From Streptomyces sp. WAC 01529 (GTDB taxonomy: Bacteria > Actinomycetota > Actinomycetes > Streptomycetales > Streptomycetaceae), in NCBI RefSeq assembly GCF_003945545.1, contig NZ_CP029617.1:3731001-3795000 (forward strand): 64,000 bases of DNA. The letters run 5' to 3'. The position numbers and the translations under genes were made by a program. The notes beneath the pieces were generated by a model. It did no database searches. It was not told the DNA's origin and saw only the letters and a list, made by a program, of their open reading frames with translations. Below are positions 50,788 through 60,130 of the stretch, one piece after another; position 1 is the stretch's first letter; each line of letters starts with the position of its first letter.

Positions 50788-51765
50788 TCAGGGAAATCCG
50801 TAGGTCTTGGCAAGGGTGGTCACCGTGGCGGCCATGGCCCGGCGCAGCTCCGGCGGGGCGATGACCTCGACGTCCGCGCCGAGTCGCAGCAGTTCGCCGC
50901 ACGCGTGCTCGATGCCCTCGGTGGGGATGACCGCCTCGACCCATCCCTCGCCGTCGGGAGCGGTCGCGGTGGACTCCACCGAACGCACCACCTCCGGGGG
51001 GACGTTGTCCGGCAGGCGGCGGCGCCCTCGCGAGGACAGGCGGATGGTGGCCGTGCCGGTGTAGCGGCGGGCCTGGAAGTCGGCGAGGTACGAGGCCCAG
51101 TACGCGGCCAGGTCGAAGTCCGGCGGGCGGTCGAAGCGTTCGTCGGCGGGTGCCGCGTCCAGGATCTGGGTGACGCGGTAGGTCGCGGGTCCCTTCTCCG
51201 TGGCGGCCACGAGGTACCAGGTGCCGGACTTGAGGACCAGGCCGTAGGGGCGGAGGCGGCGGCTCACCTCCTGCGGGGCGCGCCAGCGGCGGTAGCGCAC
51301 GTCCACCGCGCGCCGGGTGAGCACCGCGTCCACGAACACGGGGAGGTACGGGGTCTGTTCGGGCTCCCGGTACCAGCCGGGGGCATCCAGGTGGAAGACG
51401 GTCGCCACCCGCGCCGCCTCCTCCCGCAACCCGGTCGGCAGCGCGGCGAGCAGCTTCAGCCGGGCGGCCGTCACCTCGGACGCGAGCCCCAGGTCGGCGG
51501 CCGGACCGGGCAGCCCGGCGAAGAACAGTGCCCGCGCCTCGCCCTCGGTCATCCCGGTCAGGCGGGTGCGGTAGCCGTCGAGCAGTTGGTAGCCGCCCCC
51601 GCGGCCGGGCTCCGCGTAGACCGGGACCCCCGCGGACTGGAGCCGCACCAGGTCACGGTAGGCGGTGCGCACGGACACGTTCAGCTCGTCGGCGATGGCC
51701 CGGGCGGAGAGGCGGCCCCGCGATTGCAGCAGCAGGAGCACCGAGAGCAGGCGGCTGGCGGACAT
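50788..51765 (-). CDS. WYL-domain DeoR/YafY-like transcriptional regulator
   Basis: 325 aa. The N-terminal helix-turn-helix is LLSVLLLLQSRGRLSARAIADELNVSVRTAYRDL (two parts). The WYL ligand-binding domain follows, with the text YGLVLKSGTWYLVAATEKG, and a C-terminal WCX-like region. It is divergent from the NIPSNAP gene and probably regulates it or the imine reductase. Confidence 0.88.
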   Translation of the reverse strand: MSASRLLSVLLLLQSRGRLSARAIADELNVSVRTAYRDLVRLQSAGVPVYAEPGRGGGYQLLDGYRTRLTGMTEGEARALFFAGLPGPAADLGLASEVTAARLKLLAALPTGLREEAARVATVFHLDAPGWYREPEQTPYLPVFVDAVLTRRAVDVRYRRWRAPQEVSRRLRPYGLVLKSGTWYLVAATEKGPATYRVTQILDAAPADERFDRPPDFDLAAYWASYLADFQARRYTGTATIRLSSRGRRRLPDNVPPEVVRSVESTATAPDGEGWVEAVIPTEGIEHACGELLRLGADVEVIAPPELRRAMAATVTTLAKTYGFP

Positions 51766-51866
51766 GCGGGCATTCTCCTTCGGAAACCCTGACAGCGGCT
51801 GTCACACGGCTCTCCTATCGTCGGTCCGCGCCGCCCCGCCCCGCCCCGACCGCACAGGAGCCCTTC

Positions 51867-52580
51867 ATGCCCGTTTTCGAGCTTCGGCAGTACACCCTGC
51901 GCCCCGGCAGACGCGACGAACTCATCGAGCTGTTCGACCGGGAGCTCGTCGAGACCCAGGAAGCCGTCGGGGCGCGTGTGCTCGGCCAGTTCCGGGATCT
52001 CGACGATCCGGACCGCTTCGTCTGGTTGCGCGGGTTCCGGGACATGGAGACGCGCCACCGCGCGCTCACGGACTTCTACGGCGGACCCGTCTGGGCCGAG
52101 CACGGCCCGCGGGCCAACGACACCATGGCCGACTCCGACGACGTGCTCCTTCTGCGCGCCACGGCGACCGATCCGAGTCTTCCCGGCGCCCTCCCCGCCC
52201 GGCCCCCGGTCGGAGCCCCGGCACCCGACCGGTTCGTATCGGCCACCATCTGGTCCTTCCCGCCCGGCCGACAGGACGGCATCGCGCTGATCCGGGACGG
52301 CCTGCTCCCCGCGCTCCGGCGGACCGGGCCCGCGCCGCTCGCCCTCCTGATCACCGAGCCCGCGCCCAACACGTTCACCAGGCTGCCGGTCCGCACCGGC
52401 GAGAACGTCGCCGTACTCCTCACCCCGTACCCCGACGAGCACGCCCACCGGCAGCACCTCGCCGCCCTGGAGGCCCTCCCCCTCGTACGGGACGAGATCC
52501 TGCCGGGCCTGGAGCGGGAGCAGTCGGCGGCGGCTCACCTGCTCCGGCTGGCACCCACCGGCCGCTCACTCATCGCCTAA
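51867..52580 (+). CDS. NIPSNAP-family protein
   Basis: 237 aa from ATG 51867, with CAGGAG upstream. It opens with MPVFELRQYTLRPGRRDELIELF, the NIPSNAP signature, and has a repeated similar fold (FVSATIWSFPPGRQDG near residue 130). The family folds as a dimeric alpha/beta barrel and is linked to oxidative or carbonyl detoxification, but the activity is unclear. It ends 11 bp inside the 3' end of the next, convergent gene. Confidence 0.85.
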   Translation: MPVFELRQYTLRPGRRDELIELFDRELVETQEAVGARVLGQFRDLDDPDRFVWLRGFRDMETRHRALTDFYGGPVWAEHGPRANDTMADSDDVLLLRATATDPSLPGALPARPPVGAPAPDRFVSATIWSFPPGRQDGIALIRDGLLPALRRTGPAPLALLITEPAPNTFTRLPVRTGENVAVLLTPYPDEHAHRQHLAALEALPLVRDEILPGLEREQSAAAHLLRLAPTGRSLIA

Positions 52581-53568
52581 GCGAAGCCTGGCTGAAGAAG
52601 GACCGGCGGTACTCCCCCGGCGCCACCCCGACCTGCTTGAGGAAGTGGTGGCGGAGGTTGTTGGCCGTGCCGAGGCCGCTCAGCTCGCCCACCCTCTCCA
52701 CGGGCAGGTCGGTGGACTCAAGGAGGCTCTGCGCCCGCGCCAGACGCTGGTTGAGCAGCCACCGGAGCGGGGTCGTGCCGGTGGACGCGTGGAGGCGGCG
52801 GTAGAAGGTGCGCGGGCTCATCGCGGCCCGGCGCGCCAGGTCGTCGACGGTCAGCGGCCGGTCCAGGTGCGCGCGGGCCCACTCCAGTACCGGACCGAGC
52901 CCCGCGTCGTCCGCCTCGGGCACGGACAGGTCGATGAACTGGGCCTGGCCGCCTGGCCGGTGGGCGGGCACCACCATGCGCCGCGCCAGCTGGTTGGCGA
53001 CGTGCGCGCCGAGGTCGCGGCGCACCAGGTGCAGACAGAGGTCGACGCCCGCGGTCAGGCCCGCGCTGGTCAGCACGGAACCGTCGTCCACGTAGAGGAC
53101 GGAGTCGTCGACGGTCACCTTCGGGTAACGGGCGGCGAGTTGGGCGGTGTGCATCCAGTGCGCGGTGGCCCTGCGGCCGTCCAGGATGCCCGCTTCGGCG
53201 AGCGCGAAGGCGCCGGTGCACAGCGAGACCATACGGGCGCCCGCCGCATGGGCCGCGCGCAACGCCTCGGTGAGGTCCGGTGCCAGCGGTGCGCCCTCCT
53301 CCACGCACGCGTCCGGCACGGAGGTCACGATGACGGTGTCCGCCCCGGCGAGGCCTTCGAGCCCGTAGGGGGTGCGCAGCGCGAGCCCGAACTCGGCGCC
53401 GCCCGCGCCCTGTTCGCCCGTCGCGCACAGGCGCAGGTCGTACCAGTGGTCGGACAGATCGGGCTGCGGCTTCCCGAAGACCGTGAAGGGGATGCTCAGT
53501 TCATACAGATCCCAGGATGGGATCCCGATCTCCTCGGCCACCACCACCGCGACGGAACCAGCGCTCAT
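52570..53568 (-). CDS. GlxA-type transcriptional regulator (DJ-1/PfpI plus AraC)
   Basis: 332 aa. The N-terminal DJ-1/PfpI amidotransferase-like domain (residues about 5-190) has LCTGAFALAEAGILDGRRATAHW, split here, with the conserved nucleophile-loop Cys. The C-terminal AraC domain (TVDDLARRAAMSPRTFYRRLHASTG, two parts) binds DNA. The 3' end overlaps the NIPSNAP gene. It is divergent from the second imine-reductase-like gene and likely controls it. Confidence 0.9.
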   Translation of the reverse strand: MSAGSVAVVVAEEIGIPSWDLYELSIPFTVFGKPQPDLSDHWYDLRLCATGEQGAGGAEFGLALRTPYGLEGLAGADTVIVTSVPDACVEEGAPLAPDLTEALRAAHAAGARMVSLCTGAFALAEAGILDGRRATAHWMHTAQLAARYPKVTVDDSVLYVDDGSVLTSAGLTAGVDLCLHLVRRDLGAHVANQLARRMVVPAHRPGGQAQFIDLSVPEADDAGLGPVLEWARAHLDRPLTVDDLARRAAMSPRTFYRRLHASTGTTPLRWLLNQRLARAQSLLESTDLPVERVGELSGLGTANNLRHHFLKQVGVAPGEYRRSFFSQASLRR

Positions 53569-53683
53569 GCCTTGAGCGTACGAGGGCGGGGGCGCCCGGC
53601 GACGCGACGGCTGGCAGGAATTTGGTGATCACCGTCACCACTGTCACTGTCGAGGGCCGCCACGCCCTGCGAGCGTGATCCCC

Positions 53684-54640
53684 ATGAACACACAGCGCCC
53701 CGGAACAAGCCCCGCCACCCTTACCCCGACCCCGACCCCGACCCCCGCTCCCGTCACCGTCGTAGGTCTCGGCCTCATGGGCTCCGCCCTCGCCGCCGCC
53801 CTCCTGGACAAGGGCCACCCCACCACCGTCTGGAACCGCTCCCCGCAGAAGGCGAAGCCCCTCGCCGACCGCGGCGCGCACGTGGCGGCGACCCCGGAGG
53901 ACGCCGTCGCCGCGAGCGGAACCGACGGGTCCGGCGGGCTCGTACTCGTATGCGTACTCGACTACGACGCGCTGCACACCGTCCTCGATCCGCTGGCCGA
54001 GGCGGGCGGGCTCGCCGGGAAGTCCCTGGTCAACCTCACCTCCGGCTCCCCGGAGCAGGCCGTGGAGATGGCGGCGTGGGCCGCGTCGCACGGCGCGGGC
54101 TACCTCGACGGCGGCATCATGACGACCCCGCCGGGCGTCGGCGACCCCGCGATGATGTTCCTCTACAGCGGCTCGCAGGCCGTCTTCGAGACGCACCGCC
54201 CGGCCCTCGCCGTCCTCGGCGACCCGCTCTACCTCGGCGCGGAACCGGGTCTCGCCTCGCTGTACGACGCCGCCCTGCTCGGCCTGATGTGGGCCACGTT
54301 CACGGGCTGGCTGCACGGCACCGCCCTGGTGACCTCCGACGGGACGACGGCCACCGACTTCACCCGGGTCGCCCTGCGCTGGCTGACCGGCGCCGTCTCC
54401 GGTTTCGTCACGGCGTACGCGCCCCAGGTGGACGCCGGGCGCTATCCGGGGGACGACGCCACCATCGACGTACAGATCGCCGCGATCGACCACCTCATCC
54501 ACGCCGCGCACGCGCGCGGCATCGACAACTCCCTGCCCCACGTGCTCAAGGCGACGATGGGGCGCGCCGCCGCCGCGGGCCACGGCTCCGACAGCTACGC
54601 GAGCGTGATCGAGTCGCTGCGCGCCGCCGAGCGCCGGTAG
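53684..54640 (+). CDS. Imine-reductase-like NAD(P)-dependent oxidoreductase (second copy)
   Basis: 318 aa from ATG 53684. After a Thr/Pro-rich N-terminus (TPTPTPTPAP) comes the Rossmann motif VVGLGLMGSALAAALLDKG, VWNRSPQ, and the GYLDGGIMTTPPGVG segment equivalent to the substrate loop. The C-terminal domain has LLGLMWATFTGWLHGTALV. It shares overall order with the gene at 49872 but is clearly diverged. The substrate is unknown. Confidence 0.8.
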   Translation: MNTQRPGTSPATLTPTPTPTPAPVTVVGLGLMGSALAAALLDKGHPTTVWNRSPQKAKPLADRGAHVAATPEDAVAASGTDGSGGLVLVCVLDYDALHTVLDPLAEAGGLAGKSLVNLTSGSPEQAVEMAAWAASHGAGYLDGGIMTTPPGVGDPAMMFLYSGSQAVFETHRPALAVLGDPLYLGAEPGLASLYDAALLGLMWATFTGWLHGTALVTSDGTTATDFTRVALRWLTGAVSGFVTAYAPQVDAGRYPGDDATIDVQIAAIDHLIHAAHARGIDNSLPHVLKATMGRAAAAGHGSDSYASVIESLRAAERR

Positions 54641-54729
54641 ATCCCCCGGAATCCACCCCGCGCCGCGGCGGAAGCCGACAGGATGAAGGGGAAAGGTTCA
54701 TTCGTCGGCACCGGGGGGAGCCACCACCC

Positions 54730-56205
54730 ATGAACCGTCCGCTGCGGCACATAGCCCTCTTCTGCGGCATCCTCACGCTCGCCCTGCTGCTGCGGGCGAC
54801 GTGGGTGCAGTTCGCGGAGAACGACGAGCTGTCGAACCACAAGAAGAACCGCCGCGTGCAGATCGAGGCCTTCTCCCACCCCCGCGGCGACATCATCGTC
54901 GGCGGCAAGTCCATCACCGGCTCGAAGAAGACGCCGGGCTCCGACTTCGCGTACAAGCGGGTCTTCAAGGAGGGCCCGATGTACGCGCCGGTGACGGGCT
55001 ACTTCTCGCAGGCGCAGGGCGCCACCTTCCTGGAGGGCGTCCACAACGGCATCCTCAGCGGCAACGACGACCGCCTCTTCATCAAGCGCACCCTGGACAT
55101 GCTGACCGGCAAGAAGCAGCAGGGCGGCGACGTGATCACGACCATCGACCCGAAGGCGCAGAAGGCCGCCTACGAAGGTCTGGTGAACCTCGACGCCAAG
55201 GGTGCGGTGGTCGCGCTCGACCCGCGCACCGGCAAGGTGCTCGCCCTGGCCAGCACCCCTTCGTACGACCCGTCGGTCTTCGCGGGCATCTCGCCGGAGG
55301 AGGGACGCGCCTTCGAACGGCTCGGCGAGCGCAAGGACAAGCCGCTGAGCAACCGCGCCCTGCGCGAGATCTACCCGCCCGGCTCCACCTTCAAGATCCT
55401 CACGGCGGCCGCCGCCCTGGAGCACGGCGTGGTGACGGACGTCGACAAGCCGACCGGCGCGAAGACCCCGTACAAACTCCCCCTCAGCTCCACCCGCATC
55501 GGCAACGACGTGCCCGACGCCAACTGCGACGACGTCTCGATGAAGACCGGCATGCAGTGGTCCTGCAACAACGTCTTTCTCGACATCGCGCTCAAGGTCG
55601 GCAAGGACAAGATGCGGCAGACGGCCGAGCAGTTCGGCTTCAACGAGGAGCAGTACATTCCCGTGCGCGCGGTCGCCAGCAGCTACCCCGAGAAGCTCGA
55701 CAAGCCGCAGACCGCGCTGACCGGCATGGGCCAGGGCAGCCTGACCAGCACCCCGCTCCAGATGGCGATGGTCACGGCCGGCCTCGCCAACGACGGCAGG
55801 GTCATGAAGCCGTACCTCGTCGAGGAGTTGCGCGGCCCGGATCTGACGACGATCGAGAAGGCCGAGCCGCACGAGCTGAACCAGGCCGTCTCCGAGGACA
55901 CCGCGAAGGCGGTGCAGGACATGATGGAGAACACCGTCGAGAACGGCACGGCGAACAAGGCGCGGATCGACGGTGTCACGGTCGGCGGCAAGACCGGCAC
56001 GGCCCAGCACGGCGCGGACGTCAACGACGAGCGTCCGTACGCCTGGTTCGTGTCGTACGCCAAGAACGGCGACGGCGAGTCGCCGGTCGCGGTGGCCGTC
56101 TTCGTCGACCCCTCCAACATGGACATCCCCCGCTCGGAGATCGCGGGCGGCAAGCTGGGAGCGCCGATCGCGAAGGCGGTCATGGAGGCGGTCCTGGAGC
56201 GCTGA
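54730..56205 (+). CDS. Penicillin-binding transpeptidase (class B PBP)
   Basis: 491 aa from ATG 54730. One N-terminal membrane helix (HIALFCGILTLALLLRA) is followed by a small non-catalytic region. The transpeptidase domain carries all three motifs: SXXK as GSTFK (S about 219), SXN as SCN (about 278) and KTGT (about 421). It crosslinks peptidoglycan in the periplasmic-like space. Length and the PRGDIIVG segment fit the PbpA/PBP2-like branch, dedicated to growth or sporulation in Streptomyces. It appears catalytically intact. Confidence 0.92.
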   Translation: MNRPLRHIALFCGILTLALLLRATWVQFAENDELSNHKKNRRVQIEAFSHPRGDIIVGGKSITGSKKTPGSDFAYKRVFKEGPMYAPVTGYFSQAQGATFLEGVHNGILSGNDDRLFIKRTLDMLTGKKQQGGDVITTIDPKAQKAAYEGLVNLDAKGAVVALDPRTGKVLALASTPSYDPSVFAGISPEEGRAFERLGERKDKPLSNRALREIYPPGSTFKILTAAAALEHGVVTDVDKPTGAKTPYKLPLSSTRIGNDVPDANCDDVSMKTGMQWSCNNVFLDIALKVGKDKMRQTAEQFGFNEEQYIPVRAVASSYPEKLDKPQTALTGMGQGSLTSTPLQMAMVTAGLANDGRVMKPYLVEELRGPDLTTIEKAEPHELNQAVSEDTAKAVQDMMENTVENGTANKARIDGVTVGGKTGTAQHGADVNDERPYAWFVSYAKNGDGESPVAVAVFVDPSNMDIPRSEIAGGKLGAPIAKAVMEAVLER

Positions 56206-56216
56206 GCGGTGCCTTT

Positions 56217-58355
56217 CTACGGGGCCGCCGGTGCCTCCCCTTGAGGTGCCGCCGGTGCCTCCCACGGCAGGGGCGCGCTGTGCACCACGTCGAGCCGTGA
56301 GACGGCCCGGGTCAGCACGACGTACAGCCGGTGCGGGCCGCGCCGCTCGGCCGCCGCGATCGCGGCCGGTTCGACGGCGACGACATGGTCGTACTCCAGG
56401 CCCTTGGCGAGCGAGGCGGGCAGCACGGTCACGCGCGCGCCCAGCTCGTCGGGGCCCGCGCTCCCGATGCCGGCCGCGTCGAGGGCCGCGCGCAGCGGCT
56501 CGGTGTGCGCGTCGGCGGCGATGACACCGATCGAGCCCTCCCGCCCGAGCGCGTCCCGCACGGTTTCGGCGACGGCGGCGCGCACCGCCTCGGGCAGGCC
56601 GCGCGTACCCCCCGTATCTCGTGCGGTCCGCACATGGCGGATGCGCAGCTCGCCGTCCGCCCGCATCGACCGGGCGGGCGGTACGTCCACGTCGAGGTGG
56701 GCGAGGAGCCGGTTGGCGAGCCCGACGATCGCCTTCGGCACGCGGAACCCGGTCGTCAGCGGGGTCACCGTGGCGTCCGGCTTGCCGAGGTGGCCGAGCA
56801 GTTCGCCCCAACTTCGCGCCGCCCAAGGGGTGGTGGCCTGCGCGAGGTCGCCGAGCACGGTCAGCGAACCGAAGCCTGCGCGGCGCGCGATGGCCCGGCA
56901 CTCCATCGGCGACAGGTCCTGGGCCTCGTCGACGACGATGTGCCCGTATCCCTCGGGCCGTTCGAGAAGCCCCTCGATCTCGTCCATCAGCACCAGATCG
57001 GCGGGGCTCCACTTCGCGGATTTGTACGAGCGCGGGGGCCTCGCCCACAGGATCGCCCGCCGCTCCTCGGCCGTGAGGAGGCCGTCCGACGCGGCGGCGA
57101 GCGCGTCCGGGTCGGCGAGCAGGCCCGCGAGCACCTCGTCGGCCCTGACCCTGGGCCACACCTGGTCGACCAGGGCACTCAGCGGGCGGGACCGGCCGGT
57201 CTTCTGCACCCAGGTGTTGTTCCGCGGCCCGGACCGCCGCTCGGCCTGCACCTGGACGGCCCGCACGACCCGGCTCCGCACCCGCTCGCGCCCCACCGCG
57301 TACGAGGGCTCCTCGCCCCGCACACTCTCGACGATCCGCTCCAGCTCCTCCCGCGACACCCGCCACCGGTACGACCCGTCCGGCACCGCGAGGGAGTCGG
57401 CGGGCGCCCGGACGCGGGAGTACAGCGCGCGGCGCAGCACCTCGGCCATCCGGGCGTCGTGCTTGACGAGCGCGGCGGCCTCGGCGTCCTCGGCGCGCAC
57501 CGGATGCCGGCCGACCTCGTCGAGGACGGTGGACTGGCGCACGCCGGTCTCGCCGAGGGAGGGCAGCACCTCGGCGATGTAGCGCAGGAAGGTGCGGTTG
57601 GGCCCGAGGATCAGCAGCCCGGAGCGGCGTACGCGCTGGGGGTGGGTGTAGAGGAGGTACGCGGCGCGGTGCAGGCCAACTGCGGTCTTGCCGGTGCCGG
57701 GGGCGCCCTGCACACAGACGGACGCGGTGAGTTCACCGCGTACGAGGTCGTCCTGCTCGGGCTGGATGGTGGCGGCGATGTCCCGCATGGGGCCGACGCG
57801 GGGCCGCTCGATCTCCCCGGCGACGATGAGGCTGCCGGGGCCTTCTCCGGGGGCCTGCGCCTCTGCGTCCGCGCCCGCGATCAGGTGTTCGTCCTCCATG
57901 CCGGTGAGGTCGGAGGAGTCCCCCTTGCTGCCGGGGGCCCAGCCGAACCGGCGGCGGACGGCGACGCCCTGCGGGTCGCGGGTGCCGGCCTGGTAGAAGG
58001 CGCGGGAGACGGGGGCGCGCCAGTCGACGACGAGGGGCGGGGCGGAGGGGTGTTCGGTGATGCGCAGGCGCCCTATGTGATAGCGCTGCCCGCGGTGGTC
58101 GCCGGCCTCGCGCGCGTGGGGCCCGTCGGCGGCGAAGTCGAGGCGGCCGAAGAAGAGGGGCGCTTCGGGCAGCTCGCGCAGGGCCTTGGCGTGGCTGCGG
58201 AACTGGTAGCCGAGGACCTCGGCGTCGGCGCCGGAGGCGGACACGTCTGCTCCTCCGACGACTTGCTCCTGGGCGCCTTCGACCATGCCGGTCAGGGCGG
58301 CGCGGCAGGCGTCGTGGTAGCGGCGTTCAAGGGTGAGGGGTTCTGCCGTATCCAT
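56217..58355 (-). CDS. HelD/HelR-like RNA polymerase-recycling ATPase
   Basis: 712 aa from ATG 58355. UvrD-like superfamily 1 motifs: Walker A GAPGTGKTAVGLH (near 217), Walker B VDEAQDLSPMECR (near 473) and a C-terminal motif AKGLEYDHVVAVEPA. The N-terminal region (30-130) has an antiparallel coiled coil with GRLDFAADG, as in HelD, which inserts into RNA polymerase and removes stalled DNA and RNA. Related HelR proteins also expel rifamycins. This copy has no RAE in front, unlike rox-associated helR, and is instead paired with a TetR gene. Confidence 0.82.
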   Translation of the reverse strand: MDTAEPLTLERRYHDACRAALTGMVEGAQEQVVGGADVSASGADAEVLGYQFRSHAKALRELPEAPLFFGRLDFAADGPHAREAGDHRGQRYHIGRLRITEHPSAPPLVVDWRAPVSRAFYQAGTRDPQGVAVRRRFGWAPGSKGDSSDLTGMEDEHLIAGADAEAQAPGEGPGSLIVAGEIERPRVGPMRDIAATIQPEQDDLVRGELTASVCVQGAPGTGKTAVGLHRAAYLLYTHPQRVRRSGLLILGPNRTFLRYIAEVLPSLGETGVRQSTVLDEVGRHPVRAEDAEAAALVKHDARMAEVLRRALYSRVRAPADSLAVPDGSYRWRVSREELERIVESVRGEEPSYAVGRERVRSRVVRAVQVQAERRSGPRNNTWVQKTGRSRPLSALVDQVWPRVRADEVLAGLLADPDALAAASDGLLTAEERRAILWARPPRSYKSAKWSPADLVLMDEIEGLLERPEGYGHIVVDEAQDLSPMECRAIARRAGFGSLTVLGDLAQATTPWAARSWGELLGHLGKPDATVTPLTTGFRVPKAIVGLANRLLAHLDVDVPPARSMRADGELRIRHVRTARDTGGTRGLPEAVRAAVAETVRDALGREGSIGVIAADAHTEPLRAALDAAGIGSAGPDELGARVTVLPASLAKGLEYDHVVAVEPAAIAAAERRGPHRLYVVLTRAVSRLDVVHSAPLPWEAPAAPQGEAPAAP

Positions 58356-58370
58356 ACGCCCACGATAATG

Positions 58371-58415
58371 TAACCGAGTTAAATTTGATACCGAGTAACG
58401 TTCTTAACCGGGTAA
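58371..58415. promoter_or_regulatory. Three-copy operator in the HelD-TetR intergenic region
   Basis: Three related sites, TAACCGAGTTA (58371), TACCGAGTA (58389) and TAACCGGGTAA (58405), spaced about 17 bp. Each has TAAC-like arms around a CGAG or CGGG centre. They cover the promoters of both divergent genes, so the TetR protein probably represses helD-like and its own gene. Confidence 0.65.
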
Positions 58416-58437
58416 CGGAACCCCCTACACTCATCCC

Positions 58438-59115
58438 GTGACCGAAGACGAGCCGACGCCCATGACGCCCTCCGAGACGATCCCCGAGCCGGGCGGCGGC
58501 CTGCGGAGCCGCAAGAAGCGGCAGCGGTACACGACGATCTCCGAGACGGCGATCGCGCTCTTCCTGGAGCGGGGCTTCGAGAAGGTGTCGGTGGCGGAGG
58601 TGGCCGCCGCGGCGGAGATCTCCAAGCCGACCCTCTTCCGGTACTTCGCGACCAAGGAGGACCTGGTCCTGCACCGGTTCGCCGACCACGAGGACGAGGC
58701 GGCCCGCGTGGTCACGGGCCGCCCGGCCAGGCGGGCCGCGCTGGACGCGCTGCAACGGCACTTCCTGGACGCCCTCGAACGCCACGACCCGGTGACGGGC
58801 CTCTGCGACGCCCCCGAGGTCCTCGCCTTCCACCAGCTCCTCTACTCGACCCCGTCACTCGTGGCCCGCCTGCACGGCTATCAGAACCGCTCCGAGGAGG
58901 CGCTGGCCGAGGCGTTGACGGCGGCGCACGAGGGCGACCGCCTGGAAGCGAGGCTGGCCGCGGGCCAGATCGTGGCCGTCCAGCGGATCCTCGCGGAGGA
59001 GAACTGGCGCCGGGTCGCCTCCGGCGAGGGTGCGGAGGAGGTCTGGCCCTCCGCGGTGGCCGCGGCGAACAGGGCATACGGGCAGCTCCGCTCGGGCCTC
59101 ACCCGGTACTCGTAG
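58438..59115 (+). CDS. TetR/AcrR-family regulator
   Basis: 225 aa from GTG 58438. A 25-residue acidic/Pro-rich lead is followed by the TetR helix-turn-helix (SVAEVAAAAEISKPTLFRYFATKEDL, two parts). The C-terminal ligand-binding domain is helical and matches no named subfamily that I recognise. It is divergent from the HelD-like gene across 82 bp with three repeats, which it likely binds. Confidence 0.9.
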   Translation: MTEDEPTPMTPSETIPEPGGGLRSRKKRQRYTTISETAIALFLERGFEKVSVAEVAAAAEISKPTLFRYFATKEDLVLHRFADHEDEAARVVTGRPARRAALDALQRHFLDALERHDPVTGLCDAPEVLAFHQLLYSTPSLVARLHGYQNRSEEALAEALTAAHEGDRLEARLAAGQIVAVQRILAEENWRRVASGEGAEEVWPSAVAAANRAYGQLRSGLTRYS

Positions 59116-59240
59116 GGCGCCCCCCCACCGCACCTACGCAAGAACCTTTCCCATCCACCCACCCGTTTACCCCGCACCGACCAAGCGAGGCAGGGCGGGC
59201 AGCGCGAACTGCACCCCCACCACCCGGCAGGCCGCGAACC

Positions 59241-60020
59241 TCAGCCCCGCCCCTCCACCAACACGGCCACCCCGTCCAGAACCCGCCCCAGACCGAACTC
59301 GAACTCCGCGTCATCCGCGTCCGGCACATCAAGCACCCCCGCCCCCAACAGCCTCCGCACCCCCGGAAACCGCCCGGGGTCAGCCGAGGTCAACGCGTCG
59401 ACCGTGCGCGCGTACCGCCGCATGACCTCATCGGGCGCCACCCCCTGCGCCCGCATCGCCGCGTCGAGGTCGGCCATGAGCGAGACCTCGTTGCGGACGT
59501 AACCGCCGACCAGCATCATCACGGAGATCTTCCGGCCGTCATCGAGCCCGCTGCCGTCGAGGACCTCAAGACCCCGCTCCATCCACTCCAGCGAACCCGG
59601 CGAGGCGGGCGGCGAGGAGATGGGGATGCGCAGCAGCCACAGGTTCCGCCGGAAGACGGCCCGCTGCTCCCGCGCCCACCACTCGAGCCCGGCCCGCCAC
59701 CCCGCCGCGGAGGCGGGCCGCGGCGGCGGTGCGCCCGCCGCCGCGTCCTGCATCAGGACGTACAGATCGTCCTTGGCGGAGACGTACCGGTAGAGGGACA
59801 TGGTCGAGACGCCGAGTTCCTTGGCGACCCGCCCCATGGAGACCGCGTCGATCCCCTCGGCGGCCGCGATCCGGATACCCGTATCGACGATGCGGTCCAG
59901 GCTGAGCCCGGGCCTCGGCCCCTTGGACGGCCGCTCCCGCAACCCCCAGGCAGTTTCGAGACCGGCGGAAAGCCCCGTGCCCGCGTCGCCGCCCGCGCCC
60001 TCGCCCTTGCCGGCAGCCAC
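59241..60020 (-). CDS. TetR-family regulator with tetracycline-repressor-like C-domain
   Basis: 259 aa. A Gly/Glu-rich N-terminus precedes the helix-turn-helix (DAVSMGRVAKELGVSTMSLYRYV, two parts), and the C-terminal domain (AGLEWWAREQRAVFRRNLW; VGGYVRNEVSLM) is the TetR_C_33/tetracyclin-repressor type. It is divergent from the DrrAB-like exporter genes and probably represses them until the drug is bound. Confidence 0.9.
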   Translation of the reverse strand: MAAGKGEGAGGDAGTGLSAGLETAWGLRERPSKGPRPGLSLDRIVDTGIRIAAAEGIDAVSMGRVAKELGVSTMSLYRYVSAKDDLYVLMQDAAAGAPPPRPASAAGWRAGLEWWAREQRAVFRRNLWLLRIPISSPPASPGSLEWMERGLEVLDGSGLDDGRKISVMMLVGGYVRNEVSLMADLDAAMRAQGVAPDEVMRRYARTVDALTSADPGRFPGVRRLLGAGVLDVPDADDAEFEFGLGRVLDGVAVLVEGRG

Positions 60021-60074
60021 GCGCCAACCCCTCTCCGCTCACCCGCTCACCCGGTCTTGACGCACATCGTAGTT

Positions 60075-60116
60075 CTGCGTAACCCTTACACGGTAGTGCG
60101 TATGCCCTACGCAGTA
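60075..60116. promoter_or_regulatory. Probable TetR operator before the exporter operon
   Basis: Inverted CTGCGTA (60075-60081) and TACGCAG (60108-60114), plus the close inverted pair TAGTGCGTA (60094-60102) and TACGCAGTA (60108-60116). All fall in the 110-bp divergent region, 15-55 bp before the ATPase start. Confidence 0.6.
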
Positions 60117-60130
60117 ACCGAGGAGCGACC

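Noticed and set aside
54595..57366. A 923-aa minus-strand frame opposite the PBP gene
   Set aside because: It is a shadow of the transpeptidase and HelD-like genes; its text lacks any domain.
58356..58437. RAE upstream of the HelD-like gene
   Set aside because: The region has TAACCGAGTTA-type repeats but no GGGGCTTGCGGCAAGGCCC-like palindrome, so a rifamycin-inducible helR is not supported.
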